NCBI GenBank assembly: GCA_963422445.2
Contig: OY729512.2
Coordinates: forward strand, 5,394,001 to 5,458,000
Length of the DNA: 64,000 bases
Reading direction: 5' to 3'
Source: G963422445 sp963422445
Lineage (GTDB): Bacteria > Pseudomonadota > Alphaproteobacteria > Thalassobaculales > Thalassobaculaceae
Shown here: piece by piece, positions 1 to 8,235 of the stretch
How the letters are laid out: every line of letters starts with the position of its first letter
Position numbering within the stretch: the first letter of the stretch is position 1
Made by a program: the position numbers and the translations under genes
The notes under the pieces: generated by a model
The model's input: only the letters and a program-made list of their open reading frames with translations
Database searches by the model: none
Told to the model about the DNA's origin: nothing

Positions 1-1244
1 CTCTGCAGTTCCGCGGCAAGATCGTCATCGAAACCCTCGATCTGCGCCAATTCGGCAAGGTCCGAATATGCGATTTCATCAACCGTGGTGAATCCTTCGG
101 TAACCAGAAGATGGCCAACGACATCTTCGATATCGAGGGCTTCGATGAAATTCGCCGAGTGGCTCCGGAACTCCTCTTGGCTGCGTTCCGATTCCTCGGC
201 CTCCGTCATGATGTCGATATCCCAGCCGCTCAGCATCGACGCCAGACGAACATTCTGACCGCGCCGTCCGATCGCCAAGCTCAACTGGTGGTCCGGCACC
301 ACGACCTCGATCCGCGGTTGGTCGTCATCAAGCAACACCTTGGTCACCTCGGCCGGCACCAGGGCATTGACGACGAATGTCGCAGGATCTTCCGACCATG
401 GCACGATATCGATCTTCTCGCCCTGCAATTCACCGACCACGGCCTGAACCCGGCTGCCGCGGATGCCGACACAGGCGCCGACCGGATCGATGCTGCTGTC
501 ATAGGAAATAACGCCGATCTTAGCGCGGCTGCCCGGATCGCGGGCCACGGCCTTGATCTCGATGATTCCGTCATAGATTTCCGGAACCTCGTGGCGGAAC
601 AACGCCTTCATGAACTCCGGATGCGTCCGCGACACGAAAATCTGCGGCCCTCGGGTTTCCTCCCGGACATCATAGATGTAGCCGCGGATCCGGTCGCCAT
701 TGTGGAAGGATTCCCGTGGCAGCGATTCATCACGCCGCAGGACCGCTTCGGCACGGCCGAGATCGATCGTGACATTGCCGAAATCGACACGCTTGACCAT
801 GCCGTTGACGATCTCGCCCACACGATCCTTGAACTCTTCGTAGTGGCGCGCCCGTTCGGCCTCCCGTACTTTCTGAACAATGACCTGCTTGGCCGACTGG
901 GCCGCGATCCGGCCGTAGTCGATCGGCGGCAACGGCTCGGAAATGATGTCGCCAACCGTCAGTGACGGGTTGCGGCGCTGCGCCTCGGCAAGGTCGATCT
1001 GGGTGACATCGTCTTCGACGGTTTCCACGACCTCGGTACACCGGGTCAGCCGGATCTCACCGCTATTGCGGTCGATCGCGGCCCGGATATCGTGGCCGTA
1101 TCCGTAAATGGAACGCCCGGCCCTCTGGATCGCCTGTTCCATGGCGTCGAGCACCTCATCGCGCTCAATACCCTTTTCCCGGGCGACCACATCCGCGACC
1201 TGGATGAGTTCGATATTCGGATAACTTGCTATCTCCATTGCCAC
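1..1244 (-). CDS. nusA: Transcription elongation/antitermination factor NusA (3' end outside window)
   Basis: NusA binds RNA polymerase and controls pausing, termination and antitermination. The reverse-strand frame reads IASYPNIELIQVADVVA, followed by a helical N-terminal domain, an S1 domain (residues about 130-200), two KH domains (PVGACVGIRGSR, then LAIGRRGQNVRLAS) and the start of the acidic C-terminal repeats (about 410 residues seen). The frame is open to the left edge, so the end is missing. The start is either GTG at 1244 or ATG at 1238, two codons apart. It lies directly downstream of rimP, the usual rimP-nusA-infB order. Identification is secure. Confidence 0.96.
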   Translation of the reverse strand, partial: MAMEIASYPNIELIQVADVVAREKGIERDEVLDAMEQAIQRAGRSIYGYGHDIRAAIDRNSGEIRLTRCTEVVETVEDDVTQIDLAEAQRRNPSLTVGDIISEPLPPIDYGRIAAQSAKQVIVQKVREAERARHYEEFKDRVGEIVNGMVKRVDFGNVTIDLGRAEAVLRRDESLPRESFHNGDRIRGYIYDVREETRGPQIFVSRTHPEFMKALFRHEVPEIYDGIIEIKAVARDPGSRAKIGVISYDSSIDPVGACVGIRGSRVQAVVGELQGEKIDIVPWSEDPATFVVNALVPAEVTKVLLDDDQPRIEVVVPDHQLSLAIGRRGQNVRLASMLSGWDIDIMTEAEESERSQEEFRSHSANFIEALDIEDVVGHLLVTEGFTTVDEIAYSDLAELAQIEGFDDDLAAELQ

Positions 1245-1267
1245 GGCTTAGCTCACCTCGCTTCTGT

Positions 1268-1810
1268 TTACAATCTGCGGACACGGCTGGCTTCGATCAA
1301 ACTCTCGGTCAGGATCAGTTTCGCCTCACGAATTTCCGAATGGGGAATAGACAGCCCGGATCCGCTCAACTCCATCGACACCATATCGCCCTTCTCAAGA
1401 CCGAGCAGTATTCCCCGCAGACGCTTGCGCCCCTTGATCGGACGCCGCAATTCGATCTTCGCCTCGAAGCCGGAGAACCGTTCAAAATCCGCCGGCCGTA
1501 TCAACGGTCGGTCGATTCCCGGCGAACTGACTTCAAGATCATAAGCTCCGGCAACCGGATCACCGACATCCAGTTCCGCGGATACGGCACGGCTCACCGC
1601 CGCACAATCCTCGACTGTCATGTCGTTCCGGTCAGCCCGCTCGACCATCACCTGCAAACGCCGGCACCGGCCGCTGGTAATGCGAACACGCACCAGATCA
1701 TAGCCCATCGCCGTGATCGGCGGAGCGAGCAATACCCTGACCTGTTCCTGCAGATCGTCTGACATTCCGGCATCCGCTATCGCCGGCCTGATCCGGCATT
1801 CAGTCATCAA
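1268..1810 (-). CDS. rimP: Ribosome maturation factor RimP
   Basis: RimP assists 30S subunit assembly. The 180-residue frame has the two-domain RimP pattern: an N-terminal alpha/beta domain (GYDLVRVRI, later VEDCAAVSRAVSAELD and YDLEVSSPGIDRPL, the family signature) and a C-terminal Sm-like fold. The frame opens at TTG 1810 or ATG 1807. A shorter start at the internal Met of MSDDLQEQ (1765) gives a more typical N-terminus and is my preferred alternative. The gene ends 24 bases before nusA, so the two are surely cotranscribed. A leader hairpin lies just upstream. Confidence 0.94.
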   Translation of the reverse strand: MMTECRIRPAIADAGMSDDLQEQVRVLLAPPITAMGYDLVRVRITSGRCRRLQVMVERADRNDMTVEDCAAVSRAVSAELDVGDPVAGAYDLEVSSPGIDRPLIRPADFERFSGFEAKIELRRPIKGRKRLRGILLGLEKGDMVSMELSGSGLSIPHSEIREAKLILTESLIEASRVRRL

Positions 1811-1819
1811 AATGAAACA

Positions 1820-1836
1820 GTGGGCTCATGGCCCAC
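1820..1836 (-). ncRNA. Leader hairpin upstream of rimP (rimP-leader-like)
   Basis: On the minus strand this is a 6-bp G+C stem (GTGGGC/GCCCAC) with a 5-base loop, followed by a T-rich run ending at the rimP start. A conserved hairpin of this kind precedes rimP-nusA operons in many proteobacteria (Rfam rimP leader). The match is by eye; it could also be a simple attenuator or the trmB terminator. Confidence 0.45.
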
Positions 1837-1923
1837 CTGCTGCACGTCTCACGTTGATGGAAAACAGGTTATGATTATAGCGTGTTCAGCGCCATGTTCA
1901 AACAGATTTTACGCGCCCGCCCG

Positions 1924-2694
1924 TTACGCCTCTTCCGAAGAGTCATTTTGCGTGTGCCACGCCTGTTTGCGGAACCGCAGAAATGCCGGCGGCCGGCCGG
2001 CAGCACGCGCCTTGACCTGATACCGGGTCTCCGGCCAATCCTCCGGCTGCTGCCGCCAGTCATCCGGCCGCCTGGCTTCCCAACGGAACCCCGGATACGC
2101 CGTCATCCGCACCAGAATCCAGCGAAGATAATCCGGATCGTCGGTCGCAAACCGCACTTCCCCGCCAGACCGCAACAACCGGTGGAACTCGGCTACCGTC
2201 TCCCATTGCACGAGTCGCCGGCCGTGGTGACGGCGTTTTGGCCACGGATCGGGAAACAGAACGAACAGCCGGCCGAGGCAGGCATCGGGCAAGCGCCGGA
2301 AGAACGGCCGGACATCGTCAGCGAGAATGCGAACATTATCGAGACCTTCCATGACGACCGCCCGGAGCAGGCCGGCAACGCCGTTGATATACGGTTCGCA
2401 ACCGATGAATGCGATATCGCGATGATGGCACGCCTGCCAGACCAGATGCTCACCGGCCCCGAAGCCGATTTCCATCCACAGATCGTTGAACGACGCCCCG
2501 AAAAGGTCTTCCGGATCGAGATGCCGGGCCGCGTCATCGGGAGAAATACGAAAACCGGGAAGCCGCTCTTCAAGCAGGCGCCGGATATCCGGCCGAAGCC
2601 GGCGGCCGCGCCGGCGGCCGCGAAAAATCGTCGCCGGCGTTCCGGCGGCGTGGTCTCCGTTCCGATGATGCGGCGGTTTTGCGGGTCCGGTCAC
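1924..2694 (-). CDS. trmB: tRNA (guanine-N7)-methyltransferase TrmB
   Basis: TrmB makes m7G46 in tRNA using S-adenosylmethionine. The 256-residue product has the class I methyltransferase signature WMEIGFGAGEHLVW (SAM-binding loop), CEPYINGV, and the TrmB-specific LFPDPWPKRRHHGRRLV motif that holds catalytic residues. It ends with the TRYQVKA segment typical of the family. An N-terminal stretch of about 35 basic residues is longer than in E. coli. The start ATG overlaps the metK stop by four bases (ATGA), so translation is coupled to metK, which makes the SAM that TrmB uses. Confidence 0.95.
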   Translation of the reverse strand: MTGPAKPPHHRNGDHAAGTPATIFRGRRRGRRLRPDIRRLLEERLPGFRISPDDAARHLDPEDLFGASFNDLWMEIGFGAGEHLVWQACHHRDIAFIGCEPYINGVAGLLRAVVMEGLDNVRILADDVRPFFRRLPDACLGRLFVLFPDPWPKRRHHGRRLVQWETVAEFHRLLRSGGEVRFATDDPDYLRWILVRMTAYPGFRWEARRPDDWRQQPEDWPETRYQVKARAAGRPPAFLRFRKQAWHTQNDSSEEA

Positions 2695-3860
2695 GTTCCG
2701 AACGAAGCAAACAGATCGACAAGATCAAGCCGTTCCCAGGAAAATCCGCCATCGGTGTCCGGCTCCCGCCCGAAATGCCCGTACGCCGCGGTCCGCGCGT
2801 AGATCGGGCGGCTCAGGCCAAGGCGCTTGCGAATTGCCCCCGGCGACAGATCGACCTCCTGTTCGAGAAAGCCCTGAAGGTGTTCGTCCGCAACCCGGCC
2901 GGTGCAATAGGTATTCACCAGAATCGACAGGGGCTTCGAGACCCCGATCGCATAGGACACCTGGATCGTGCATTTGTCCGCAAGGCCCGCAGCGACGACA
3001 TTCTTCGCCACCCAGCGGGCCGCATAAGCGGCTGATCGGTCGACCTTGGTCGGATCCTTGCCCGAGAAGGCACCACCGCCATGCGGCGCCGCGCCGCCAT
3101 AGGTATCGACGATGATCTTCCGCCCAGTCAGCCCGGTATCGCCATCCGGCCCGCCAATGACGAAGATGCCGGTCGGATTCACATAGAACTCGCTTTCCGG
3201 GCACATCCAGCCGTCCGGGAGACTCTCCTCGACGAACGGACGGATAATCTCGCGAACCGAATCAGTGTCAAGATCTGGATCATGCTGTGTCGAGACCACC
3301 ACCGAGGTCGCGCGTACCGGGCGACCCTTTTCGTACTGAAGGCTGATCTGGCTCTTTGAATCCGGTCCCAGGCCAACGACGCTGCCGCCGCGCCGGGCTT
3401 CGGCCATACGGCGCAATATGACGTGCGAATAATAAATGGGCGCGGGCATCAGGGCGTCGGTTTCGCGGCAGGCATGCCCGAACATGATCCCCTGATCGCC
3501 AGCGCCCTCATCCTTGCTCTCGGCCGCGTCAACGCCGCGAGCAATGTCGGTCGACTGTCCGTGCAACAGGTAATCGATTTCGACATGACGCCAGTGGAAC
3601 CGATCCTGTTCATACCCGATATCGCGAACCACGTCGCGGGTGGCAGCGACAACGACATCCTTCGTGATGCTGGCCGGGCCGCGAACCTCGCCGGCAATCA
3701 CGATGCGATTGGTCGTGGCTAACGTTTCGCAAGCAACCCGGCTGTTCTGATCGGCGTCGAGATACAGGTCGACGACAGTGTCGGAAATCCGGTCGCAGAC
3801 CTTGTCCGGGTGTCCTTCGGAGACCGATTCGCTTGTGAAGACGTAGCTCCCCTGGCCCAC
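2691..3860 (-). CDS. metK: S-adenosylmethionine synthetase
   Basis: MetK makes S-adenosylmethionine from methionine and ATP. The 389-residue protein shows the N-terminal FTSESVSEGHPDKVCDRISD ATP/Mg site, the central GAGDQGIMFGHA signature and the GGGAFSGKDPTKVDRSAAY phosphate-binding loop. Length is normal. The start is GTG at 3860, preceded by a strong GGAGG seven bases upstream; no better ATG is close. It overlaps trmB downstream. A 229-base leader separates it from lnt and contains two hairpins listed separately. Confidence 0.97.
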   Translation of the reverse strand: MGQGSYVFTSESVSEGHPDKVCDRISDTVVDLYLDADQNSRVACETLATTNRIVIAGEVRGPASITKDVVVAATRDVVRDIGYEQDRFHWRHVEIDYLLHGQSTDIARGVDAAESKDEGAGDQGIMFGHACRETDALMPAPIYYSHVILRRMAEARRGGSVVGLGPDSKSQISLQYEKGRPVRATSVVVSTQHDPDLDTDSVREIIRPFVEESLPDGWMCPESEFYVNPTGIFVIGGPDGDTGLTGRKIIVDTYGGAAPHGGGAFSGKDPTKVDRSAAYAARWVAKNVVAAGLADKCTIQVSYAIGVSKPLSILVNTYCTGRVADEHLQGFLEQEVDLSPGAIRKRLGLSRPIYARTAAYGHFGREPDTDGGFSWERLDLVDLFASFGT

Positions 3861-3893
3861 CTGGCTCCTCCGTCAATTTTGCCGGGCCGACTA

Positions 3894-3910
3894 CCGACCC
3901 TTAGGATCGG
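3894..3910 (-). promoter_or_regulatory. Hairpin in the metK leader
   Basis: As RNA on the minus strand this forms a 7-bp stem (CCGATCC with GGGTCGG, one G-U pair) closed by a 3-base loop, about 35 bases before the metK GTG. A TTGACC hexamer lies about 40 bases further upstream and could be a -35 box. I do not see a complete match to any SAM riboswitch consensus, so a role in metK control is only possible. Confidence 0.3.
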
Positions 3911-4051
3911 CTGTCATTGCCGATTTTCGCGTGACCGGTCAAGACAATTCCTGCGTCGCGCCGACACAATGCCGCACCGCTCCTGCAATCTGTCGCGTCA
4001 CGTGGTTGCCGGCTCAGGGAACAGTCCCCGGCGCGCTTGCGGCCGGTACAA

Positions 4052-4070
4052 GGGTCCGGCCGGCGGACCC
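4052..4070 (-). terminator. Terminator-like hairpin after lnt
   Basis: A perfect 7-bp G+C-rich stem (GGGTCCG/CGGACCC) with a 5-base loop lies 20 bases beyond the lnt stop. Only a short TTGTA follows, not a run of T, so it would be a weak intrinsic terminator. Its position fits a break between the lnt operon and metK. Confidence 0.35.
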
Positions 4071-4089
4071 AGTCGCTGCCACGCCCCGT

Positions 4090-5724
4090 TCAAGCCTTGC
4101 GGCGGCGCAGAACCAAAATCCCAAACAACAGAACCAGCATGATCTGAAAGGCCAGATCGCGATAGACCGCATAGACCGTCCGGCCGGCCAGCGGACGTGG
4201 CAGATAGCTATCGGCGACACCGGTTTCGTCGAGCGCAATTTCGACCACAGGGCTACCGAATGCGTCATAAATCCCCGAAATCCCGGTATTCGCGGCCCGG
4301 ATCAATGGCAATCCTTCCTCGATCGCCCGCATCCGGGAAATCGCGAGATGCTGATAGGGACCAGAACTGCGACCATACCAGGCATCATTGGTCAGGTTCA
4401 GGAGCACATCAGGACGGATCGCCGGAGGACCGGCAACCACAGCCCCCGGGAAGATCACTTCATAGCAAATCAGCGGACTGACGGCGCCGAGCCCGGCAAT
4501 TGTCAATGTCCGCAAACCGGAACCCGGACTGAAATCGGCAAATCTCTCGACGATCCGCGGCAACGGCAGCCATGTCCCCAACGGGACGTATTCGCCGAAG
4601 GGGACCAGGTGACTCTTGTCGTAACGCCCGGATACGCTCCCGCTGCCGGTCAGGACAACCATCGAATTGTAGAGACGCCGGGGGACGGTGTCTGACCAGG
4701 TCGGCGCCCCGGTAACCAGACTCCCTCCGGGCGGCACGACCGGCGCCAGGGCCTTACGGAGCAGCGGGTCACCCGTAATGAATGCCGGAACCGCTGTTTC
4801 CGGCCAGATCACTACTGTCGGCGTGGCACCGGCAGCGAGCCCCGGCGCCCGCCGATCAGCGCCAGACTGGGTACTCAGCCGGCGATAACCGGCGATGTGG
4901 CGCGACCGCAGGTGCCGCTTCCATTTATCCTTCTGAGCAATGTTGCCCTGCACGATACGGATCACCGATCCGGTATCGAATCCGGTCTCAAGCTCATTGA
5001 GCCGGACCGCTCCGGCGACCCATAGAACCAGCGGGATCGCGAGACAGAAGCCCCCCACAAACCGCATGGCACGGTCGGATATCCCGCCCGGCCCGAACAG
5101 CAATGCCGGCGCGGTGGCGGCCAGGAGCACCAGCAGGCTCAGCCCGTAGGCACCGAACCAAGCGGCGCCCTGGCTCAGGCTGTCGAACGCCGAGAGGGCA
5201 TAAGCCGGCAGGTTCCATGGCATGCCGGTCAGAAGATGACCGCGGGCATACTCGGCCAGACACCACAGCAACACGACGGCTAGGGCTCGCTCCGACGCCG
5301 TGGTACTGATCCGGGGCAGGACTGCAAAGGTAATGGCGGGAAACAACGCCAGCAACATCGGCAGGCCGACGGCGGCCAACGGGACCAGCCAGACGAATTT
5401 GTCGTCGCCGACCAGCAAGGCGTTCGAAATCCAGTACAGTCCGGCAATATGATAACCTAACGCGAACAGCCAGCCAGCCGTTGCCGCGGCGAGCGGACGG
5501 CAATTGCCGGCGAGCCGCCAGGCCAGTGCAGCGAAGGCAAACAGTCCCGGCAGGAAATGCAGCGGCGGCAGCGCAGTCGTCGCCAGGCCCCCGAGCACAA
5601 CAGTCACAAGGGCGCCACGCCAGCCGGATAATGCGGCCAATGATACGGAAAGCCGACAGAATACCGACACGGACCGATTGACCGCGGCGGCCATCGTTCC
5701 GGCGTTGCGATGGCGTTCGCTCAC
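4090..5724 (-). CDS. lnt: Apolipoprotein N-acyltransferase
   Basis: Lnt adds the third acyl chain to the N-terminal cysteine of lipoproteins in the inner membrane. The 544-residue product has about eight hydrophobic segments (six in the first 240 residues) around a periplasmic nitrilase-like domain. The three catalytic positions are visible: Glu in VIWPETAVPAF, Lys in YDKSHLVPFGEYVP and Cys in PLICYEVIFPG. A last membrane helix ends in RRRKA. The start overlaps the corC stop by four bases. Confidence 0.96.
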   Translation of the reverse strand: MSERHRNAGTMAAAVNRSVSVFCRLSVSLAALSGWRGALVTVVLGGLATTALPPLHFLPGLFAFAALAWRLAGNCRPLAAATAGWLFALGYHIAGLYWISNALLVGDDKFVWLVPLAAVGLPMLLALFPAITFAVLPRISTTASERALAVVLLWCLAEYARGHLLTGMPWNLPAYALSAFDSLSQGAAWFGAYGLSLLVLLAATAPALLFGPGGISDRAMRFVGGFCLAIPLVLWVAGAVRLNELETGFDTGSVIRIVQGNIAQKDKWKRHLRSRHIAGYRRLSTQSGADRRAPGLAAGATPTVVIWPETAVPAFITGDPLLRKALAPVVPPGGSLVTGAPTWSDTVPRRLYNSMVVLTGSGSVSGRYDKSHLVPFGEYVPLGTWLPLPRIVERFADFSPGSGLRTLTIAGLGAVSPLICYEVIFPGAVVAGPPAIRPDVLLNLTNDAWYGRSSGPYQHLAISRMRAIEEGLPLIRAANTGISGIYDAFGSPVVEIALDETGVADSYLPRPLAGRTVYAVYRDLAFQIMLVLLFGILVLRRRKA

Positions 5725-6665
5725 CTGACGTGATCGATGCCGGATGGTCGCGGCCAGCGCACTCTTACTGATCCCAGCCTTCGCGGGTCGGCCTCGATGA
5801 TCTCGAACTCGAGACCGCTTTCCTCATGTCTGATGGTTTCTCCACGTTCGGCGATACGTCCGGCAATGTTGAAGATGAACCCGGCGATGGTGTCAGGTTC
5901 TTCCCGGTCCTGCCGTGACAGGGAGACGTTCGAGGCCGCTTCAAGCTCCTCGACCGTGGCCCGGGCATTTGCAACGGCGGTGCACTCGTCTTCGAGCACG
6001 ATCTTCGGCTGTTCCTCGATATCGTGCTCGTCGGTAATCTCGCCGACGATTCCCTCGACAAGATCCTCGATTGTGATCAGGCCGTCGGTGCCGCCAAACT
6101 CGTCGACGACGAGGGCCAGATGGTGCCGCGCCAGACGCATCTGGTGCAGCAGATCGAGCGCCCGAATTGTCGGTGATACAAACAGGACATCACGCAAGAG
6201 ATCCGAGAGGGCGGCAGGTTCCGCCTTGTTGACCTCGGCCAGAACATCCTTGATATGCACCATGCCGATCACGTCATCGAGAGTCTCGCGATAGATCGGG
6301 ATACGCGAATGCGCGACCTCGATCATCTGACGGACCAGATCCGGGATCGGGGTCGTGACCTCGACAGCGATAATGTCGGCGCGTGGCACCATCACCTCGG
6401 ACGCGTCAATATCCCGCAATCCGAGGATATTGCGAATCAGGGTTCGCTCATGGCTATCGATCACGACTTCGCCCGGTCCCTTGTCCTCGATCAGTTCTTC
6501 AAGGGCATGACGGGCATTACTGCCATTCGGCAACGGAATGAGGCCGCGCAAGATCTTCCTCAGACCGCCGACAAAGCCGGCCCGATCATCCGCAGCGGTA
6601 CCCCGTGGCAACCCATTCGCAGTCGGCAGATTGGTTCGCAAGCCAGCCGCATCGTCGCCTGTCAT
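5721..6665 (-). CDS. corC: CorC/TlyC-type CBS-domain protein
   Basis: This is a cytosolic protein of 314 residues with an N-terminal region, two CBS domains (VMVPRADIIAVEV... and LFVSPTIRALDLL...; EFGGTDGLITIEDLVEGIVG is the family hallmark) and a C-terminal CorC_HlyC domain (TIAGFIFNIAGRIAERGE). Members are linked to magnesium/cobalt efflux or called haemolysins; the exact role is unproven. Its start overlaps ybeY by four bases and its stop overlaps lnt, so it sits in a tightly coupled operon, as in most Alphaproteobacteria. Confidence 0.93.
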   Translation of the reverse strand: MTGDDAAGLRTNLPTANGLPRGTAADDRAGFVGGLRKILRGLIPLPNGSNARHALEELIEDKGPGEVVIDSHERTLIRNILGLRDIDASEVMVPRADIIAVEVTTPIPDLVRQMIEVAHSRIPIYRETLDDVIGMVHIKDVLAEVNKAEPAALSDLLRDVLFVSPTIRALDLLHQMRLARHHLALVVDEFGGTDGLITIEDLVEGIVGEITDEHDIEEQPKIVLEDECTAVANARATVEELEAASNVSLSRQDREEPDTIAGFIFNIAGRIAERGETIRHEESGLEFEIIEADPRRLGSVRVRWPRPSGIDHVR

Positions 6666-7222
6666 GACCGTGTTCCCGCGGTTTCGCCGTCCCGATCATA
6701 GGGGTTAGCCACACCAAGCGTTTCGAGAAGGGCAATTTCGACCGCTTCCATGGCGCCAGCCTCGTCATCGTTGTCATGGCCGAAGCCGAGTAGATGCAAG
6801 CATCCGTGAATCACGAGATGCTGCACATGATCGCGCAACCGCTGGCCCCGTTCGCGGCTTTCCGCGCGCACTGTTCCGTAACCGAGAACGATGTCGCCGA
6901 GGATGTGCGGCAGACCCGGCACCGGTACCGGCGCCGCCTCGAACGCCAGGACATTGGTCGGTCTGTCGAGGCCCCGGTAATCGCGATTGAGTTGCTGCAC
7001 ATGCGCATTACCGGTGAGCAGTACGGTGATTGCGCCGGTTTCGACCGCACTGTCCACATGGTCTCCGGCCAGCGCAGCTGTCACCGCATCGGCGCAGACG
7101 GCACGGATATCCTGACAGGATCGCAGCCAAGCCGCATCATCAACGACGACGGCCACCCTGCCGGCCGGCGTATCCGCGCCAGGTTCCGAATCGGCAGTGC
7201 CGGCCAACCGTCCGTCGATCAT
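6662..7222 (-). CDS. ybeY: Endoribonuclease YbeY
   Basis: YbeY is a zinc-dependent RNase needed for 16S rRNA maturation and ribosome quality control. The 186-residue product carries the metal motif HGCLHLLGFGHDND (H-x3-H-x5-H) and the conserved LNRDYRGLDRPTNVLAF segment. The first 25 residues are a non-conserved extension, so the true start could be later. It overlaps phoH upstream (ATGA) and corC downstream. Confidence 0.95.
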   Translation of the reverse strand: MIDGRLAGTADSEPGADTPAGRVAVVVDDAAWLRSCQDIRAVCADAVTAALAGDHVDSAVETGAITVLLTGNAHVQQLNRDYRGLDRPTNVLAFEAAPVPVPGLPHILGDIVLGYGTVRAESRERGQRLRDHVQHLVIHGCLHLLGFGHDNDDEAGAMEAVEIALLETLGVANPYDRDGETAGTRS

Positions 7223-8235
7223 GGTCCACCATCGGGAGGCGGGGTTCGGGCCCTTCGTTCGTAGGCCTCGACGATTCGGGGCACCATGTGATTCCGCACG
7301 ATATCGGCCGACGTCAATTCGACAATGGCGACCTCCGGAACCAGCCGCAAGACCTCAAGAGCGTCGCGCAGGCCGGATTTGATTCCCGGTGACAGGTCAA
7401 TCTGGGACATGTCACCGGTCACGCACATGCGCGAGTTGTCGCCCATCCGGGTCAGGAACATCTTCATCTGGGTCGGTGTCGTATTTTGCGCTTCATCGAG
7501 GATCATGAACGCATTTGAAAGCGTGCGACCGCGCATGAAGGCCAAGGGCGCAACCTCGATCTCGCCGCTGCCGAGCAGACGTTCAACCTGGTGCGCTGAC
7601 ATCATGTCGTACAGAGCATCGTAGAGCGGCCTCAGATAGGGATCGACCTTGTCGCGCATGTCGCCGGGCAGAAAACCGAGCCGTTCACCAGCCTCGACCG
7701 CCGGCCGCGACAGAATGATGTGGTCTATCATGCGCCGCTTCAACATCGACACAGCCACGGCAACCGCAAGATAGGTCTTGCCGGTGCCGGCGGGACCAAG
7801 GCCGAACACCAGTTCAGAGCCGAGAAGCGTCCGGACATAGCAGCTTTGATTCGGCGAGCGCGGCGACAATGTCCGCTTCCAGGTTTCCAGCGCGGTTGCG
7901 GGATCGTCGAATTTCGAGAGATCCGGCTGACCGCCAGCACCCGACGAGTGTTCGGCCCAGACGACCGCCGCATCGACCGCTCCGAGATCCATCATGCCGG
8001 CACCACCCTCTTTCTTGAGACGCCAATACAAGGCTTCAAGGGCCGCCTTGGCCAGTGGCGCGGCACTGGTATCGCCGGTGATCTCAACGATATTCCCGAA
8101 ACAGGCGAGAGACACCTTGAGCTTCTGCTCGATGCGCGCCAGATTCCGGTCATGTTGTCCGAACAGGAGCGGCAGCAACCTGTGATCATCAAACTCGAGG
8201 GTCATTCTGCCGGCGTCGCCGACCTTCGCGTTCAC
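7219..8235 (-). CDS. phoH: PhoH-like ATPase (YbeZ)
   Basis: PhoH/YbeZ proteins are P-loop ATPases that work with YbeY in RNA metabolism. The 338-residue sequence has an N-terminal KH-like region, Walker A GPAGTGKTYLA, the LSRPAVEAGERLGFLPGD segment and Walker B FMILDEAQN. It starts with GTG at 8235; this codon overlaps the miaB stop (GTGA). The miaB-phoH-ybeY order is conserved across proteobacteria. Confidence 0.95.
   Translation of the reverse strand: MNAKVGDAGRMTLEFDDHRLLPLLFGQHDRNLARIEQKLKVSLACFGNIVEITGDTSAAPLAKAALEALYWRLKKEGGAGMMDLGAVDAAVVWAEHSSGAGGQPDLSKFDDPATALETWKRTLSPRSPNQSCYVRTLLGSELVFGLGPAGTGKTYLAVAVAVSMLKRRMIDHIILSRPAVEAGERLGFLPGDMRDKVDPYLRPLYDALYDMMSAHQVERLLGSGEIEVAPLAFMRGRTLSNAFMILDEAQNTTPTQMKMFLTRMGDNSRMCVTGDMSQIDLSPGIKSGLRDALEVLRLVPEVAIVELTSADIVRNHMVPRIVEAYERRARTPPPDGGP

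Noticed and set aside
3861..4089. A known SAM riboswitch upstream of metK
   Set aside because: I could not match any class consensus by eye; only simple hairpins are supported.
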